Origin: Lepiota brunneoincarnata
Lineage: Eukaryota > Basidiomycota > Agaricomycetes > Agaricales > Agaricaceae
DNA: 64,000 nucleotides
Direction of reading: 5' to 3'
Assembly: GCA_023014365.1 (NCBI GenBank)
Contig: JAEBUN010000001.1
Span: 1,922,001 to 1,986,000, forward strand
Below, in pieces: positions 15,201 to 26,765 of this stretch. Below the pieces are notes generated by a model, which was not told the DNA's origin, did no database searches, and worked only from the letters and a program-made list of their open reading frames with translations. The position numbers and the translations under genes are program-made. Numbering within the stretch: position 1 is the stretch's first letter; each line of letters opens with the position of its first letter.

Positions 15201-16185
15201 CTCGAACGGTAAAGTCGCGCCAACGCGTCCTTTACGCACCTACGTAGTTGTGATGTTGAGTAATTGATAACGCAAATACGTCCGGTATTACATACCCTCT
15301 TCGTAAGAACGACATTCATCCTTGAGAGGGTATCCAGCGAAGGTAGAGAAGGTTTTAGAGCAAAAGCTGGCTTCTGACACGCGGGAATAGGTTGCATACG
15401 ACCAAAAGAAATGGACGTGCTCGTTGCGCGTGAGTGAAAAGGACTTTTGACAGAAGGGGGTGATGATGGCGTTGACGATGGTTTATGCTCGGGAGTTGCT
15501 GGTTTCAAAGGGGAGCGCGGTTTGCTTGGCGTTGCATCCGGTGATCTTGAAGGTGGAGATGGGGGAGATTGAGCACACGCAGTGTACTGGACCGCCTCAG
15601 AGGGAGCAGCCTCCAGCTTGGCAAAGGGGTCGTCATCCAGTAAAAAGGAAGGCGGCGGGGAATTCCTCGGAGAGGCGACGGTAGAGGTAGTTTGTGCAGA
15701 GGTAGTTTCAACGGAAGGAATGAGATAGTTTGAAGAACCGGAAGTTGATGTGGGCGAAGTCAAAGGAGACTGAAAGAATGAAGGGATAAGAATCGCTTGC
15801 AGTGAACGGCGTTTCTTTGCCATTCTACTGTCGGCGGCCAACTTGGGTCGGCGACGGGGAGAGCCTTGGGAGGAAGGCAGGTGGGGTGGCAAAGGGCGAT
15901 ACTTGAAAGCGAATTGTGCAGACACTGACTGTTGTCCTGGTAGACGATCCTGCAAGGTACAGTAAACATCACATTAATGAGTCGTTTAAAGCCGCATGTT
16001 CTGATGGCAGCGCCTCGGGTTGAGTGACAGGATGTACTCACCAGGGTCAGAAAACGATCCTGGCGTAGTGAGCCTATCACAGTGATGAGCCTTTCTTCTG
16101 ATATTTTACTTGGGACTCTTGGCGTAAACGGAGGATGTGGTGTGGATGTAGGATAAGAGACCGCGTCCAAGGAAAATATATCCAT
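12278..16185 (-). CDS. RA-PH domain signalling protein
   Basis: Large protein of roughly 1,000 residues. The start at 16185 gives MDIFSLDAVSYPTSTPHPPF. Most of the protein (about 15950-13350) is Ser/Pro/Thr-rich low-complexity sequence, likely disordered and phosphorylated. A Ras-association-type domain follows (QQRIFIGDMQRYNVVEIND near 13260-13310, then GWIGPGEWMVWEVAHDFGMG). Next is a PH domain (YAGYVEWESKRGKWNKRWLQ near 12780-12860, then YYINRLYKAPKPFVFAVRST and GKHWIEKILIAR). A short tail ends at the stop 12278-12280. RA followed directly by PH is the order seen in Mig-10/RIAM/lamellipodin adaptors, so a Ras/Rap effector acting at the membrane on polarity is a fair inference. No enzyme domain is seen. 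Confidence 0.8.
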
Positions 16186-16472
16186 CCTGCGAAAAAGAGT
16201 TGGATATCGGATGTGAAAAAAAAAGCGTTGGCGGAACCGTTGCCGATTGGTTAAGCTCGAAGGTGATGAACAAATGGGTTTGGGAGGAGCCCGTTCCCTG
16301 TGGCAACCGAGAGGACACCGTATTTATGAGAAAAAAAGTTTCTTGGCAACAAGGTACGGCCCGTCCCGTCGATCTGTACATTATTCATCTTTCAACGCCC
16401 AGTGTCATACCATTTCGCTATCACTACTGGCCAGCTTAGAATGTAAACACGCCAATCCTGGTCAGGTGACAG
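16186..16472. promoter_or_regulatory. Divergent intergenic region, RA-PH gene and DCAF4-like gene
   Basis: The 287 bp between two divergent start codons must hold both promoters. No other coding evidence is seen. Confidence 0.5.
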
Positions 16473-18274
16473 ATGGCAATTTCATCAACCTATGACGCTT
16501 TTCGTTTTCCACCGCTTCAACACGCACTCATGCCAAAAGACTTGCCTGGTTTCTACTGGGATTCTGAAAGAAACCGGTACTTCTCGATAAAGTCGACCAC
16601 AACACCATCACCAACCCAAGTCTCTCGGCAGAAGCCCTCCGAGTCCTCAAGCGGCGATATCACTAGTTCATACATCCGAAGGCGCAGAAGGTGTATTTGG
16701 AAAAAGATGGAGCTCGGCACGATCAGCATATATGAATATCAGAGGGCTATTGTGCGGCAGTGGGGTCATCATCTCCTCAGTGTTCCACGGTTCCCTTGAC
16801 ATCTGCTTTAGCGATATCATAGGCTCACAATACGTAGTAACCGCCAGTGTGAAAGAGCAGCGCGTTCCAATCTTCGGTCTGATCAAAAATTTCATCGTAT
16901 GTACGCGACTCACTATCCGAAGAAACCTGTCGGACATTCACTCCATTTATAGTCTACGATAACTGATTCTGGCCAACTCTACCGCCTCATTGGTGATAGC
17001 CTTGGCTGGGTGTACTCTATACGCAACTCGGGAGATGACTTTGAACAAACCCACGGCCATTGGGCTGTGGAGACGAATATAAACCCGGAATCCGAGGTAT
17101 ACTGCCCTCACTGTCGTTTCTTATGGCGGCGCAGCTGACGTGCTTATCCGCACAAGATATCCTCAATCAAAATCTGCGACTCGTATTCTCTGTAAGCGGA
17201 CGTTCTTTCGACCTGCGGAAAAAGAAGTCATTCCAACCCGACAGTGTGACATCATTTGGGCCACTGTCCAAGATACGCCTTCAGAACTTAGATGATCCAA
17301 AGTCAGTTCATCTTCCGGTGTTGGTTGCTCGCGATTTCATCTAAGAACAGCTGCTCCTTCATTCTTACTGCCAACAAATTTCATGACATACGCTGCTCTC
17401 ACTTTGTAAACCGTAATGAGATTGTCATCGGTAAAGCAATCCCCTCAGGAGAAGTACCCAACATACAGAAGGACTCACCCGCCTAGATCAGGAGCCAAAC
17501 AATGTGTCGCCCAGATTCTAGATGTTCTTGGCCAACCTCGCACGAGGACTCTAAGAACGCACAGCGACGTATTCTCAGTCACTCGGCAACAGGTGAGTAA
17601 TCGATATTCATGGCTGGACCAAATATTCAGTTTTTTTTTTCAAGGATCTTGTATATGCGGGAACCCGCAACGGTAGCATCCATCGCTTTGACCTTCGCGA
17701 TTCCTGACAATCATGGAGCTCGAGATTTATATACCAACGCACCCCGAAGCACTGTGCTACATATGGAAATTATCAACGAAACTCAGCTTTTGACAAGCTA
17801 CATGAATGGGGAGGTATGTGCAGTACATTTAGAGTAGAACATTTCCGATGCGAGATCACAGTTGCTTATGTACGACATTCGGTACACTCGTCGAGCTGAC
17901 CCGCTCCTACGATTTGCGGGACATGTCAATACACATTCCCCGCGGCTGGTGAGCATTCACTGATACGAGTGGCCAGTAATTCTCACCGCCCGCCCAAGGG
18001 AATTGCCGTGGACGCCGAAAATGATTTTCTTTTCGCAGCTGGGCAAGATCGTCGAATCAGAGGGTGGTCTCTACGGAGCGGTGACCGCCTCGCGCCCCCA
18101 CCAATAGTTGGGAACAAGGCAGGGGACTCAGCACCCAGTAATCCCCTACTCGCCGTTTTTGATGACCAGGTTGAAACTATGCAGATTACTAGAGAGGAAA
18201 TTGGTCCCTGTCTTTGGGCAGGTTGTGGCAACAGGATGTATCAATTTCATTTGGGGGCTCAGGGATCTGTTTGA
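16473..18274 (+). CDS. DCAF4-like WD40 protein
   Basis: WD40-repeat protein resembling DDB1- and CUL4-associated factor 4, a substrate receptor of the CRL4 ubiquitin ligase. The N-terminal signature MPKDLPGFYWDSERNRYFSI matches the family's LPGFYYD-type opening; the in-frame Met at 16473 lies 19 residues upstream. Later exons include FSDIIGSQYVVTASVKEQRV and the blade strands DLVYAGTRNGSIHRFDLR (about 17645-17700), LLMYDIRYTRRADPLLRF (17860-17920) and GIAVDAENDFLFAAGQDRRI (18000-18060). It ends with GNRMYQFHLGAQGSV at 18274. Exon joints between 16640 and 17400 are unclear. Nuclear E3-adaptor function is family knowledge, not seen directly. Confidence 0.7.
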
Positions 18275-18411
18275 TGTCTTGTTAAGAATGCGGAATACTA
18301 CTTTCCAAATCACGAGTATTTTTCTGCCAAGAGCGCAGCCACAAGACGATGACGTAATTCTGCTTTTGAGGGCTGCATGTTATCAGAGTATTCCTTGCGC
18401 ATAGATCTATC

Positions 18412-19108
18412 ATGAGGTATATGGATAGAGATGTATGGACTTGAACCATCCTCTTTTTCTCCACTTTGATTTCTCATGCTATTCGATATTGTAGGAGCTC
18501 GCAAAACTCATCAAGGACGATAAAGTTGCGGAGAAGGACTATGCCATCATCGATGTCCGCGATGACGATCGTGAAGGAGGACACTATCGTCGGCAGCATC
18601 AGCGAACCCTCGAGCCAATTTCTAATGAACGTGGAAGGGCTGGTTCGGAAGACAGAAAACATCCCATTGGTAATATTTCACTGCGCGCTTTCCCAGATAC
18701 GGTATGAAGTGTTAATCTCAAGGAGTAATGGCTGATTGTACAACTTGGTCCCCTTTTCTAGTGGACCCAAAGCTGCTCGGGTGTGTCTTCATCTCTCTTT
18801 ACTGTGCGCGGGCATTCAGCTCATGACGGATGTAGGTGTATGAAGAGTCGCGAGGAATACTTTTGGGGGCGAAAGATATGCCACACGACGTATATGTCCT
18901 CAGGGGCGGTTTTGTTGAATTCCAAGAGAAATACAAGGTATCTCTCAGCTACTCCGTGTTACCCACTGTCGGGATGTTGAGAGTCTGAATATAGGACGAT
19001 CCCAAACTGGTCGAAGAATGGGACAAGGAAGTCTGGGATTTGGACAGCCAAGAACCCTCAGGCGACTCAGACTTGGTGGAAATAGTAAAGCCAAATTCAG
19101 GTTCTTGA
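18412..19108 (+). CDS. Ibp1/Cdc25-type rhodanese phosphatase, with an apparent frameshift
   Basis: Single rhodanese-domain phosphatase of the Ibp1/Ych1/Arr2 class, acting as a Cdc25-like protein phosphatase or arsenate reductase. Exons read MRYMDRD, then ELAKLIKDDKVAEKDYAIID and VRDDDREGG. The active-site exon has IPLVIFHCALSQIR, joined by splicing to GPKAAR, giving the Cys-x5-Arg loop HCALSQIRGP. Then come VYEESRGILLGAKDMPHDVY, LRGGFVEFQEKYK and the final exon to the stop 19106-19108. Between REGG and GSISEPSSQFLMNVEGLVRK the frame changes: one base too many lies at about 18580-18586. Both sides match the family and splice sites are intact, so an assembly error is likelier than a dead gene. 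The 3' end stops 5 bp short of COX20. Confidence 0.8.
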
Positions 19109-19113
19109 ACTAT

Positions 19114-19675
19114 CTATGAACGTGGTTGTGTGGTTGCGGCGGACGATCGATCCTCGTTCTCTTTCACTACGGCGCGACGCCGCGGCGATTGTTCCAGCAC
19201 GGTGGCAATCTGCTGTCTTTCTCGTTCCATTCTGTTATGACATATCTGCCTGTGTTTGAGCATCAACGACAACACCATTACCGATACATAGAATGGATGT
19301 ATACCATGATATGATGGATGTAATAGCGAATGTCGCAACAGCCCAGTTTCCAGCCTTGATAGGAGCTACCACGAGACTTGTTATCATCATCGACTGGGTG
19401 CGGGATAATGGCTGCACGTACGAAGGGAGAAGCCCCTGATGAAGCCAATTCCAGCTCCAGCAGCAATACCTGCCAATAGGCTCTCCCGTGCACACGGAAC
19501 GGCCGTTATATGCAATGCGCTCTGTTGTCGAACATCTCAGCCGCGTTTTTCAGCCTGGAGAACGTCGCAGCATACCTGCAGCGAGTCATATACAAGCGTT
19601 TCCCGTCGGTTGTGGGAGATGAGAAGGAAGGGTAATGGTTTTCGACGACTCCTTGTTTTCGGATGCTGCAGACAT
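19114..19675 (-). CDS. COX20: COX20-like cytochrome c oxidase assembly protein
   Basis: Inner mitochondrial membrane chaperone that escorts newly made Cox2. The hallmark PCARESLLAGIAAGAGIGFI lies near 19420-19480, the second membrane stretch APIKAGNWAVATFAITSIIS near 19320-19380, and a charged tail near 19116-19250 (RMERERQQIATVLEQSPRRR). The start at 19675 (MSAASENKESSKTITLPSHL) is plausible, but reading on needs one base fewer in the AAA/TTT run at 19599-19601. Then LVYDSLQ joins through a canonical intron to SALHITAVPCARES. A second frame change lies between GFIRGFS and MMITSLVVAPIK. Identity rests on the CARES-type motif and the two helices. The 5' half is uncertain. Confidence 0.65.
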
Positions 19676-19938
19676 GAAGGCCCAGGGGGGGAAACTGGGA
19701 GAGCACGTGACAAGTGAACTCGATATCCCCGGCGTCACGAGGATGGGCACCAACTCCGGACTTCGCAGCTGGTATGTGGATCCACATGAAGCCCGACGAC
19801 TCAATCCCGTAGTCAAGTGGCAACATGCTCCGGTCAGCTCCCGCCCCAGCCCACTTTGCGAAAACTGTTAAAAGGTGAACTTTGTTAGCCAGTCCTACAG
19901 TATCCACATTTCCATATCCCCCCTCCCCCATCGCCATC

Positions 19939-20204
19939 ATGAAACTCTCCCTTGTCTTCAGCCTGCTCACCGCCGCCACAGCTGCTTTTGCATCGCCTAC
20001 GCCTGTGAGTGGACTTGATATTCCACATCGCTGGCTCGTACTGACAGGTATGGTTAGGTGGAAGTCATTGTCCAGGCCAGGGAGGAGGTAGTTGCTCGTC
20101 GTCCCACTAGGGACTGGGTTTACGATCCTGACAAATGGGTGAGTCTCCGCTTGGTTGGTGTAGGTTTCTTGAGCAGAACTCATGATCGACGACAGAGGCT
20201 CTGA
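19939..20204 (+). CDS. Tiny predicted secreted peptide precursor
   Basis: Three-exon gene for about 51 residues. Exon 1 (19939-20004) is a clean signal peptide, MKLSLVFSLLTAATAAFASP followed by TP. Exon 2 (20058-20138) gives VEVIVQAREEVVARR and then PTRDWVYDPDKW. Exon 3 (20196-20204) adds Arg-Leu and a stop. Both introns are GT-AG with GTGAGT donors and lengths of 53 and 57 bp. A dibasic Arg-Arg before PTRDWVYDPDKWRL would be a Kex2-type cleavage site releasing a 14-residue peptide. A nearer acceptor (after ctgacag) would give a different exon 2 ending early. No family is recognised, and function (peptide signal, effector, structural) is unknown. Confidence 0.5.
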
Positions 20205-22930
20205 ATTTGTTGCAATGCCTAGTGACTTTACTTCATCACATAGAAACACCATTTATTCCACTATTCGTGATTTGACGTGTTGATCATAATACAAAAATTC
20301 CGTAAAATTCAGGGGCTTGGGTAATAACCCTTTGGCATGCCTATGTGTATAACTTGCTTTTAAATCGATATGATAGGCAAGAGAAACGAAGGGAGAGAAC
20401 CAGTGGACGGTGGCAGTTATCATATATCATGCTCCTCCCAATCTTCCTCTACAGTGGCGTTCGAGCTGGGGAGAGTATTCTCTTGATTATCGCTTCGTAT
20501 ACCTCGATTATTGAGATGCAAGGTGCTGTGATTAAGCGCCCGCGCAGGGCTCTGTCATCCCGTAATTGGTCTTGTGCAGATGCAGGATCATTTGTGTCCC
20601 CTTATGCGACGGCCTCGTCAGTCGTGATTATCTCCGCAGGGAGCAGAAGGGCTTACAGTAATAAAGTACGTCAGTGCAAGCACTCTGAGGATCAGTAGGG
20701 ACTCAACACCTGGGTTCAGGACAAGTGAGGCCTAAGATTGGTCCATATTGCACACCAAGCTCCATACCGTTGCCAATGGATCGCGCCTACACTTTTCCAC
20801 CGTCAGTCTCTTTTGCCTTATGGCTCAAACATATCCACTTACCAAAGGACCAAATCAGTTACATAAACCCGATGTTCTGATGGCGGGAGCTCATCCATGC
20901 AGTGGCCACCCATCAAGGGTGTACTTCTTCGCCACAGTTACCCGCACAGGGGTTCCTACATAGGGCCGACTTGGATGGATGTCAGCGGGGGACAGCGATT
21001 TTGATAGTCAATATAGGTACAATCAGCTCGGCTACGGATCGGAGCGTCAGGGTATACTTAGAAAGCTGCAGATGGAATCTGGATATACCGACTGTTACAA
21101 GCCCGAGAATAATCGTGGCTATTGACATTGAGCTAGAGATATTTTGTGATCGAGCCAAGGTACATAGTGGTGGGGTTATGGTACCAGAGTGCCCGGAGCC
21201 TCAGACATAGCAATGCCTTCATGACCGAGGGGAAGAATATCATCGTTTATCCTAGAAGATACAGTCTAAATGGTTATCCTTGCTGTGTGCCAAAATATCT
21301 CACAGCGACACTACTGGTGTTTGGGCCAAACACCTAAAGTTCTATGAGATTAATTTCAACCTCGAGAGAAGGGAAGATAACCACTTTATGCCTGAAGAGT
21401 ATTAACCGTTTCCGTGATATGATGACCATTAACTCACTGAAGAATGAAGATGTGTTGATAGGTCGACTGGATTGACGGTTTCAGAGCCCAGATCATAGAA
21501 CAAGAGGTTCTGCTACCGTACAAGATATGAATACTCTAAATCCTGTCAGCCTTCTCTCGAAGGGAGTCAAAGTGTGCGAATCACGCACATCAGATTACAA
21601 AGGCATAATACGCGGAGAGAGACACGGAGAATTCGGACCAAAGGCCACGAGCCCCTGCAATGATATAATAGGCCGCGTTAGACACAAAACACGGATTTAC
21701 GCTACATTTTACCGATATGCACTATTTAACCTGTGACCGGTGAACGGTAAAAAAAAATAGGGCATTTGTCGACCACTCACCTCTCGTGAAAAGGTACACA
21801 GAAAACCATAGGCCAGCAGGGTTAGTACAGAACCTGTTAAAGTTAACGCTCAGGTTAGCCATTGCTCCACACTCCCTATCGTGATACTGAGTGCGTACAA
21901 TATATGCGGGCAGTGAACTGCGTATATTGAAGATCAAGCGAGAAGTCTTCTGGCCCCAAGCCAAATTGTGACATGCTTATGGTTGTTAGTGGGTGGACGG
22001 TTCAGACATGATCTCGTCAGGGAGCTCCCTCTTATGCTCGAATATGCCTTCATTATAGCACCATGTGAACGAAATGGCTGGCGGATGTGATATCAGATAT
22101 TGTAAGGAGTCCTTTGTGATGTTTGTTGTCGGAAAGAAGTATTTTTGTTTCGTGAGAAGTTACGATTGATATAAACTGGGAATGCTGGCTTAAAATTACG
22201 AACACATTCTTAAGCTGTGGTGAGTCATCAGGGTATATTCCGTTGGTAGCATATTGCACGCACAACATCTGTCCCTGATGATAGAGGGTAAGGAGGAGAC
22301 ACAAGGAGTTTCTTGGATCGTCAGCGAGGCATCGAAGAACATCATGGACAGCGCTTGCCCGGTGCTGACCACCCGTGCCCGAGCCCCTCCTTGCCATCAA
22401 GTGAGGTATAGTCCTAACACCTCTAGATCAAGCTAGGACCACTGGCCACCATTCCTACGCCACTGGATCGATTCCAATGTTCTGGGTACAGCGTTCTCTC
22501 CTTTATGCCCATACATTCCGCGGCCACGAGACAAGGCAGCCACTTGCTCGGCCAAGCCATAGAGTATATTTATTAGTTATGATGTTTGGAGGTGAATATT
22601 TAGCACCTAGACCCAAATTCGATAGCGAGCAAGCCTTATTTCCCAGTGATATAGAAACCACTTGTTCGCTATTCGTGATACGACTTTGGCGCGTCGATGG
22701 TGCTTGTCTAGAAGTTCCATAAGATTCAGGTTTTGAGTAGTATAGGATGGGTTGTGGGGGATGGTGATGACAGACGCATAGCAATCCATGTGAACTCTTT
22801 GGGCGCATGAATCCACGGTATCCGGTTATTGCATTACTGTATCAAATAACATTCATCTGCCAGAAAATCTATCGGGTGGAACGCACGTCCTGAGCAGTAA
22901 CCCTGTCAAGGCCCAATTCCCTTTAGACCA
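20205..22930. other. Gene-poor 2.7 kb
   Basis: No recognisable gene. Protein-like pieces exist on the plus strand at 20345-20698 and around 20985-21110 (SDFDSQYRYNQLGYGSERQG), and near 21316-21405 (KHLKFYEINFNLERREDNHF). They are broken by stops and not joined by good splice sites. The minus strand has an open frame at 22053-22400 with no known motif. These could be remnants of a decayed gene. Transposon signatures were not seen. Confidence 0.4.
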
Positions 22931-24034
22931 TTAAGTAGTTCCATTAGGTACGTTCTTCTGTTTCGCAAAAACATGAATATGAGCAAGTCCAGTGATGCTC
23001 TGCAACCTCTGTTCATTAAAACCCAATTGGTGTACGTTCCATGGAGATATAGAGACAGGCGCACCGGCGGATTCACAAACCACGCCGTCTCCCAGCGATC
23101 CTCATCCCACCTTTTCCTTACAAACCTATCCACCTCCATCCCCGCGCGGCGTACCAACGCCTCCTCTTCTTCAGTCCCCTTGGCCGAAACCACCATCCCC
23201 TCCCGCGTGATTCCCCACTCCGCCAGTGCAGGCAGGCAGGAGGACAAAGTGGAAGGGGACGGAGGCGGGGAAGTATTACCTGTAAATCCCCAGAGTCCGT
23301 CCTGTTTGATGCGGCTTGCAATGGAATCTGGCACGATGTCGGGATGGTAGATGGGTACACGTGTCCAGACGAGGGAGTGTTCGACGTCAGCGGGAACTGT
23401 GCGCGAAAGGCGGAGGTGGCGTGTAATGTATGTATGAGGGCGGAATTCACAGTTGAAGTGGAGTGGTCGTAGGCGTACCAGAGTAAGGCCAGTCGTTTTG
23501 AATTATGCTGATATGTTCCGCCGGGGTATCGGCGGTGAAATATTTTGGTGGCGCGTCTGGAGAAGGGTGCCGCTCTGGCTCAATTGAAGGCGGCGGAACT
23601 GCAGCCTGCTGGTCATTTGACTCGTCTAGGACAGACGGTAAGAGCGTTATGGTATCAGGTTTACCCCACTGCAAGCGATAGCCCAGTAAGTAGTTGACTG
23701 GCGAGCGTGTTAGATGAGGTGAACAGTATTATTGAAAAGCGAAAGAAACACACTCATAGATCCGTGTTTCGCGACAACGCCAGCTGCCCACTGGTCATAC
23801 TGTTTCTGCAGTTTTCTGTCCCGCTTCAGAAGACCAAGATCTCTGCATCCCCATGAGCAACTTGCAATACCTGAAGAAAAAAGGCCAGGATTTCACACAC
23901 CCAGAATTGACGAAGGTTTTCAGCTGTTCCCATGTAAACTTAGCGGGATAGTACACCAGCAGCTCTTCTCTGGTGGGGGGCCCAGTGCTCAGAGGCACAG
24001 ATTCTCGGGTTCCAGGTACCACTGTTAAAGTCAT
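22931..24034 (-). CDS. DUF3605-like conserved fungal protein
   Basis: Cytoplasmic-type protein of about 280 residues resembling Pfam DUF3605, whose function is not known. The start at 24034 leads to FTWEQLKTFVNSG. The next exon has DLGLLKRDRKLQKQYDQWAA and GVVAKHGS, then NYLLGYRLQW, the family's Arg/Tyr/Trp-rich core. The middle has EHISIIQNDWPYS, matching the NDWPYG-type motif, then VWTRVPIYHPDIVPDSIASR. Near the end WDEDRWETAWFVNPP joins by a short intron to RLQSITGLAHIHVFAKQKN, and the stop is at 22931-22933. Three or four introns are used. It is head to head with the gene at 24154, 119 bp away. Confidence 0.75.
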
Positions 24035-24153
24035 GTCCGGAGGGGGCTAGTGAACGCTGAAGTGGCAATGGTCCGATTTGGAGCCGCAATCCGTCGAGGT
24101 ATCATGGGAATCTGCTTTTGATCTTTCCTTATCTTCATCTATTGACAACACGA

Positions 24154-25448
24154 ATGTCCCAGGCTGGCAGAGGTGAAAGAGGATGGAGAGCGCGAGGGCA
24201 GACACAGACTCGGAGCAGGGGGGGGCGTGGTCAACGTTCCCTTGGCACCGGTAGCACTAGCACTAGCTCCGCAAGAGCAAAGTCAGCTTTGTCGGAAAGA
24301 AGGCAGATGGCGCTCATGCCTTCTGTCAGTCGGAGCAGCGGGCTGGACAAGGATGGTGATTCGTGAGCTCTGGTTTCCCTTTGGATCAGCCCCTGTGGTC
24401 GGCAGATTCTTGCTTATATGCTCTAGCGGCATAGGCTAAAAAACTACAAGGTGCAAGAAGACTATCGTGCTTTTATCGAGGAGAAGGTGAGATCTGCCGG
24501 TTCTTCCTCGAGACAACATGATGAATGACATTGCATAGGTAGTTAATGCCCTCAAACGTCGAAAGAGTCTCGACTCGGAGACCAACGTCGACCGCCAACA
24601 TCGTATCGAGGAACAGGAAAACGTCCTCATCCTGTTCAGTGTGTCATTCCCCCAGTTTTCTCACTTACCTTGTTCTTATCTGATTCCCCCACAGGAAAGC
24701 TGAGGGAGGGCATTTCCTCAAGCAATAGAAGCGACTCGTTCAGCCTGGAAGGTCAGCTTTGGATCCCAGTACACCCATATGCATACTGCTAACTTCAGCG
24801 CAAGTCTATGAGCAGTCGTTATATCTCTCAATCATATTCGAATCACCCAAACACACCGCCGCCATAATCCCGGCTCTCTTGAACGACCTCTACCCCAAAA
24901 CTTCACTATCCTCTCAACACCGCCATGTCACCTCCCTCATCTCCTTGATTCACCACCTCGTAGCCATGTACCCGTCACAAGGCCTCTACCGACAACAACG
25001 ATCCTCCGCGCCATGCAATGATCTACCAGAGCACACGAAAGAGTGGCTTAGGTCTCTGACCAATAGCTTACGCGCAGGGAATTATCACAGGCTCAACCTG
25101 CTCACCCAATCTGAACATGTCTTGCAACTGATTAAGAATGGTCAACTACAAGCATATGCACAGCACGAGGAACTGGCTATCCAGGCTCTACTAGCGGGTG
25201 TCGATGCACTACGCCTGAAAGCAAGGGAAACTATATGGGGGATTGTGCGTTCCGCTTATAGGGAGCTGTGGTTTGACGAACAGTGGGATACAAGGGGGTG
25301 GCTTGGTCGTTCTCTATGCCTTGGAACAGGAAAGGAGACTACTGGGTCCATGGGTGTAGACCAGTGGCTGGATCGTGTTGATGCATTGGGTCACATCCGG
25401 AAGAAAGAGGGGACGGAGGCAAGATGGATAGTCACAAAAATAAGATGA
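24154..25448 (+). CDS. Conserved helical protein, possibly SAC3/GANP-like
   Basis: A real spliced gene by appearance, but the family is not certain. A Gly/Arg-rich N-terminal exon (from 24154) is followed by exons reading RLKNYKVQEDYRAFIEEK, then ALKRRKSLDSETNVDRQHRI and KLREGISSSNRSDSFSLE. The long last exon begins AQVYEQSLYLSIIFESPKHT and includes GNYHRLNLLTQSEHVLQLIK and ARETIWGIVRSAYRELWFDE. The all-helical C-terminal half, with an 'increasing load then residual helices' pattern, recalls SAC3/GANP/PCI-type proteins of RNA export and proteasome lids. I could not see the SAC3 Cys motif. A run of eight G at about 24218-24226 makes the N-terminal frame doubtful. Confidence 0.5.
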
Positions 25449-25559
25449 AGATGTTCATTATATTTCAGGTCTCTACATTGCTTCCCGTGTTGGAAAAAAA
25501 AGTACAACAATTGGACGAAATATCTACAGTGTGAAAGGTGGTTGGGGATATAAGGACGG

Positions 25560-26765
25560 CTATTTGAGGCTGACTTTGCTAAGGAGATCGGCAAGATCGT
25601 CGGTGGCCTTGTCAACTGCCGCCGGTACCTTTTTCACATCTAATGGTTCCTCCTCTTCCTCCTCTTCCGCTTCCTCCTCCTCGTCTTCATCTGTCACGAA
25701 CAGTTTGCCACCCCGTGCCTTCAATGCGAGCTCGAGACTTTCCAGATGTTCATCGTCCTCCTCGGCGTCGTTCCATTGCAGTTCCAGATGCAGCAAGGCA
25801 GACAAGCTCTTAGGGATGTTCTGGGAAAGAAGCTCAAAGGTGGCGGTCTCTAAGTTGTTATTCTGAAGCTGCAGAGTGTGCAGCTTTGGGTTGGATCCGG
25901 TCGCCAGGGTTGAGAGGAGCGACGGAATTTCACCCTCTGCCGAGAGAACACAGTCAGAGAGATTGAGGACTCTGAGCTCGGGCCAAGACGCCAACGCTTT
26001 TGACCAAGCGGAAACACCGGTGATGGCGCCGTCTGCAGTGAAGGTGTTATCCTGGAGATCGATGTGCTTGCAAGTTGGGGTTTTTCGCTAGACCAGCAGC
26101 GAGAGCGGCGATGCCCTCCATCCGGATACCGTTCTGCGGCATACGGACTTCAGAGAGCGTGCCGTGCTCAGCAAACGCGTCGGCCCAGGCCTGGGCTGAT
26201 CCATTCTCGAGACGGTTCCGTCCGCAGATGACGGTACGCAAGTTGGACTTTTTCCCGTCTTTCTTGCTCAATATGGCAGACTCGCGGAGGGCATTGGCGA
26301 TGACGACTCCGCCGGCAGGACCAAGACCGTTGTTGTTCAGCTTGAGGATCTGGAAGCTCCGGTTATGGGTTAGGAATGGAACCATGGGATCGACGGATCG
26401 ACCGCCAAAGGCATTGTCGCTGAGGTTGATCTCGACGAGGGAGGTCTTATCTTTGAGGGCGTTGCAGATCGCGGTGAGTGCAGGTGGGATCTCTGATATC
26501 AGACGGCCGGTGAATATGTCGGCGAAATCGGCGACCTGGTGAGAATGAATCAGTGGATAATAAAGGATGCAGAATGGGTGTGAAGTACATTGAGGACTTT
26601 GGTTTTTTCGAGGAATTGTGCAAGGGCTTCGGCAGCCCCGACACCGATCGTGTTCCCCCCAAGGTGAATTTCCTCGACGAGGGCTGGATCTACATCTTTG
26701 AGCAGTGGTTCTATGTCTTCAGCGGTGTCAAGCTTGAGGCCTCTGCCGTGGAGGGAGAGAATCAT
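25560..26765 (-). CDS. rna1: Ran GTPase-activating protein (RanGAP)
   Basis: Leucine-rich-repeat activator of Ran GTP hydrolysis, keeping Ran in its GDP form in the cytoplasm for nuclear transport. The start at 26765 reads MILSLHGRGLKLDTAEDIEP, then EIHLGGNTIGVGAAEALAQF. The next exon gives ADFADIFTGRLISEIPPAL and LVEINLSDNAFGGRSVDPMV. The catalytic-Arg region is VICGRNRLENGSAQAWADAF, matching the GRNRLENGS motif of yeast Rna1. Further repeats include NLQHIDLQDNTFTADGAITG and ELRVLNLSDCVLSAEGEIPS. The acidic Glu-rich tail near 25640-25710 and a final helix are typical of fungal RanGAPs. About 390 residues and two introns. Only 77 bp separate its start from the divergent MOB gene. Confidence 0.95.

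Noticed and set aside
19506..20252. 248-codon minus-strand frame covering COX20's first exon and the tiny secreted gene
   Set aside because: It has no domain, runs antisense to well-spliced exons, and the COX20 motif lies in another frame. It is probably chance.
22973..23350. Plus-strand open frames opposite the DUF3605-like gene
   Set aside because: The opposite strand has family motifs and splice sites; these frames are its antisense shadow.
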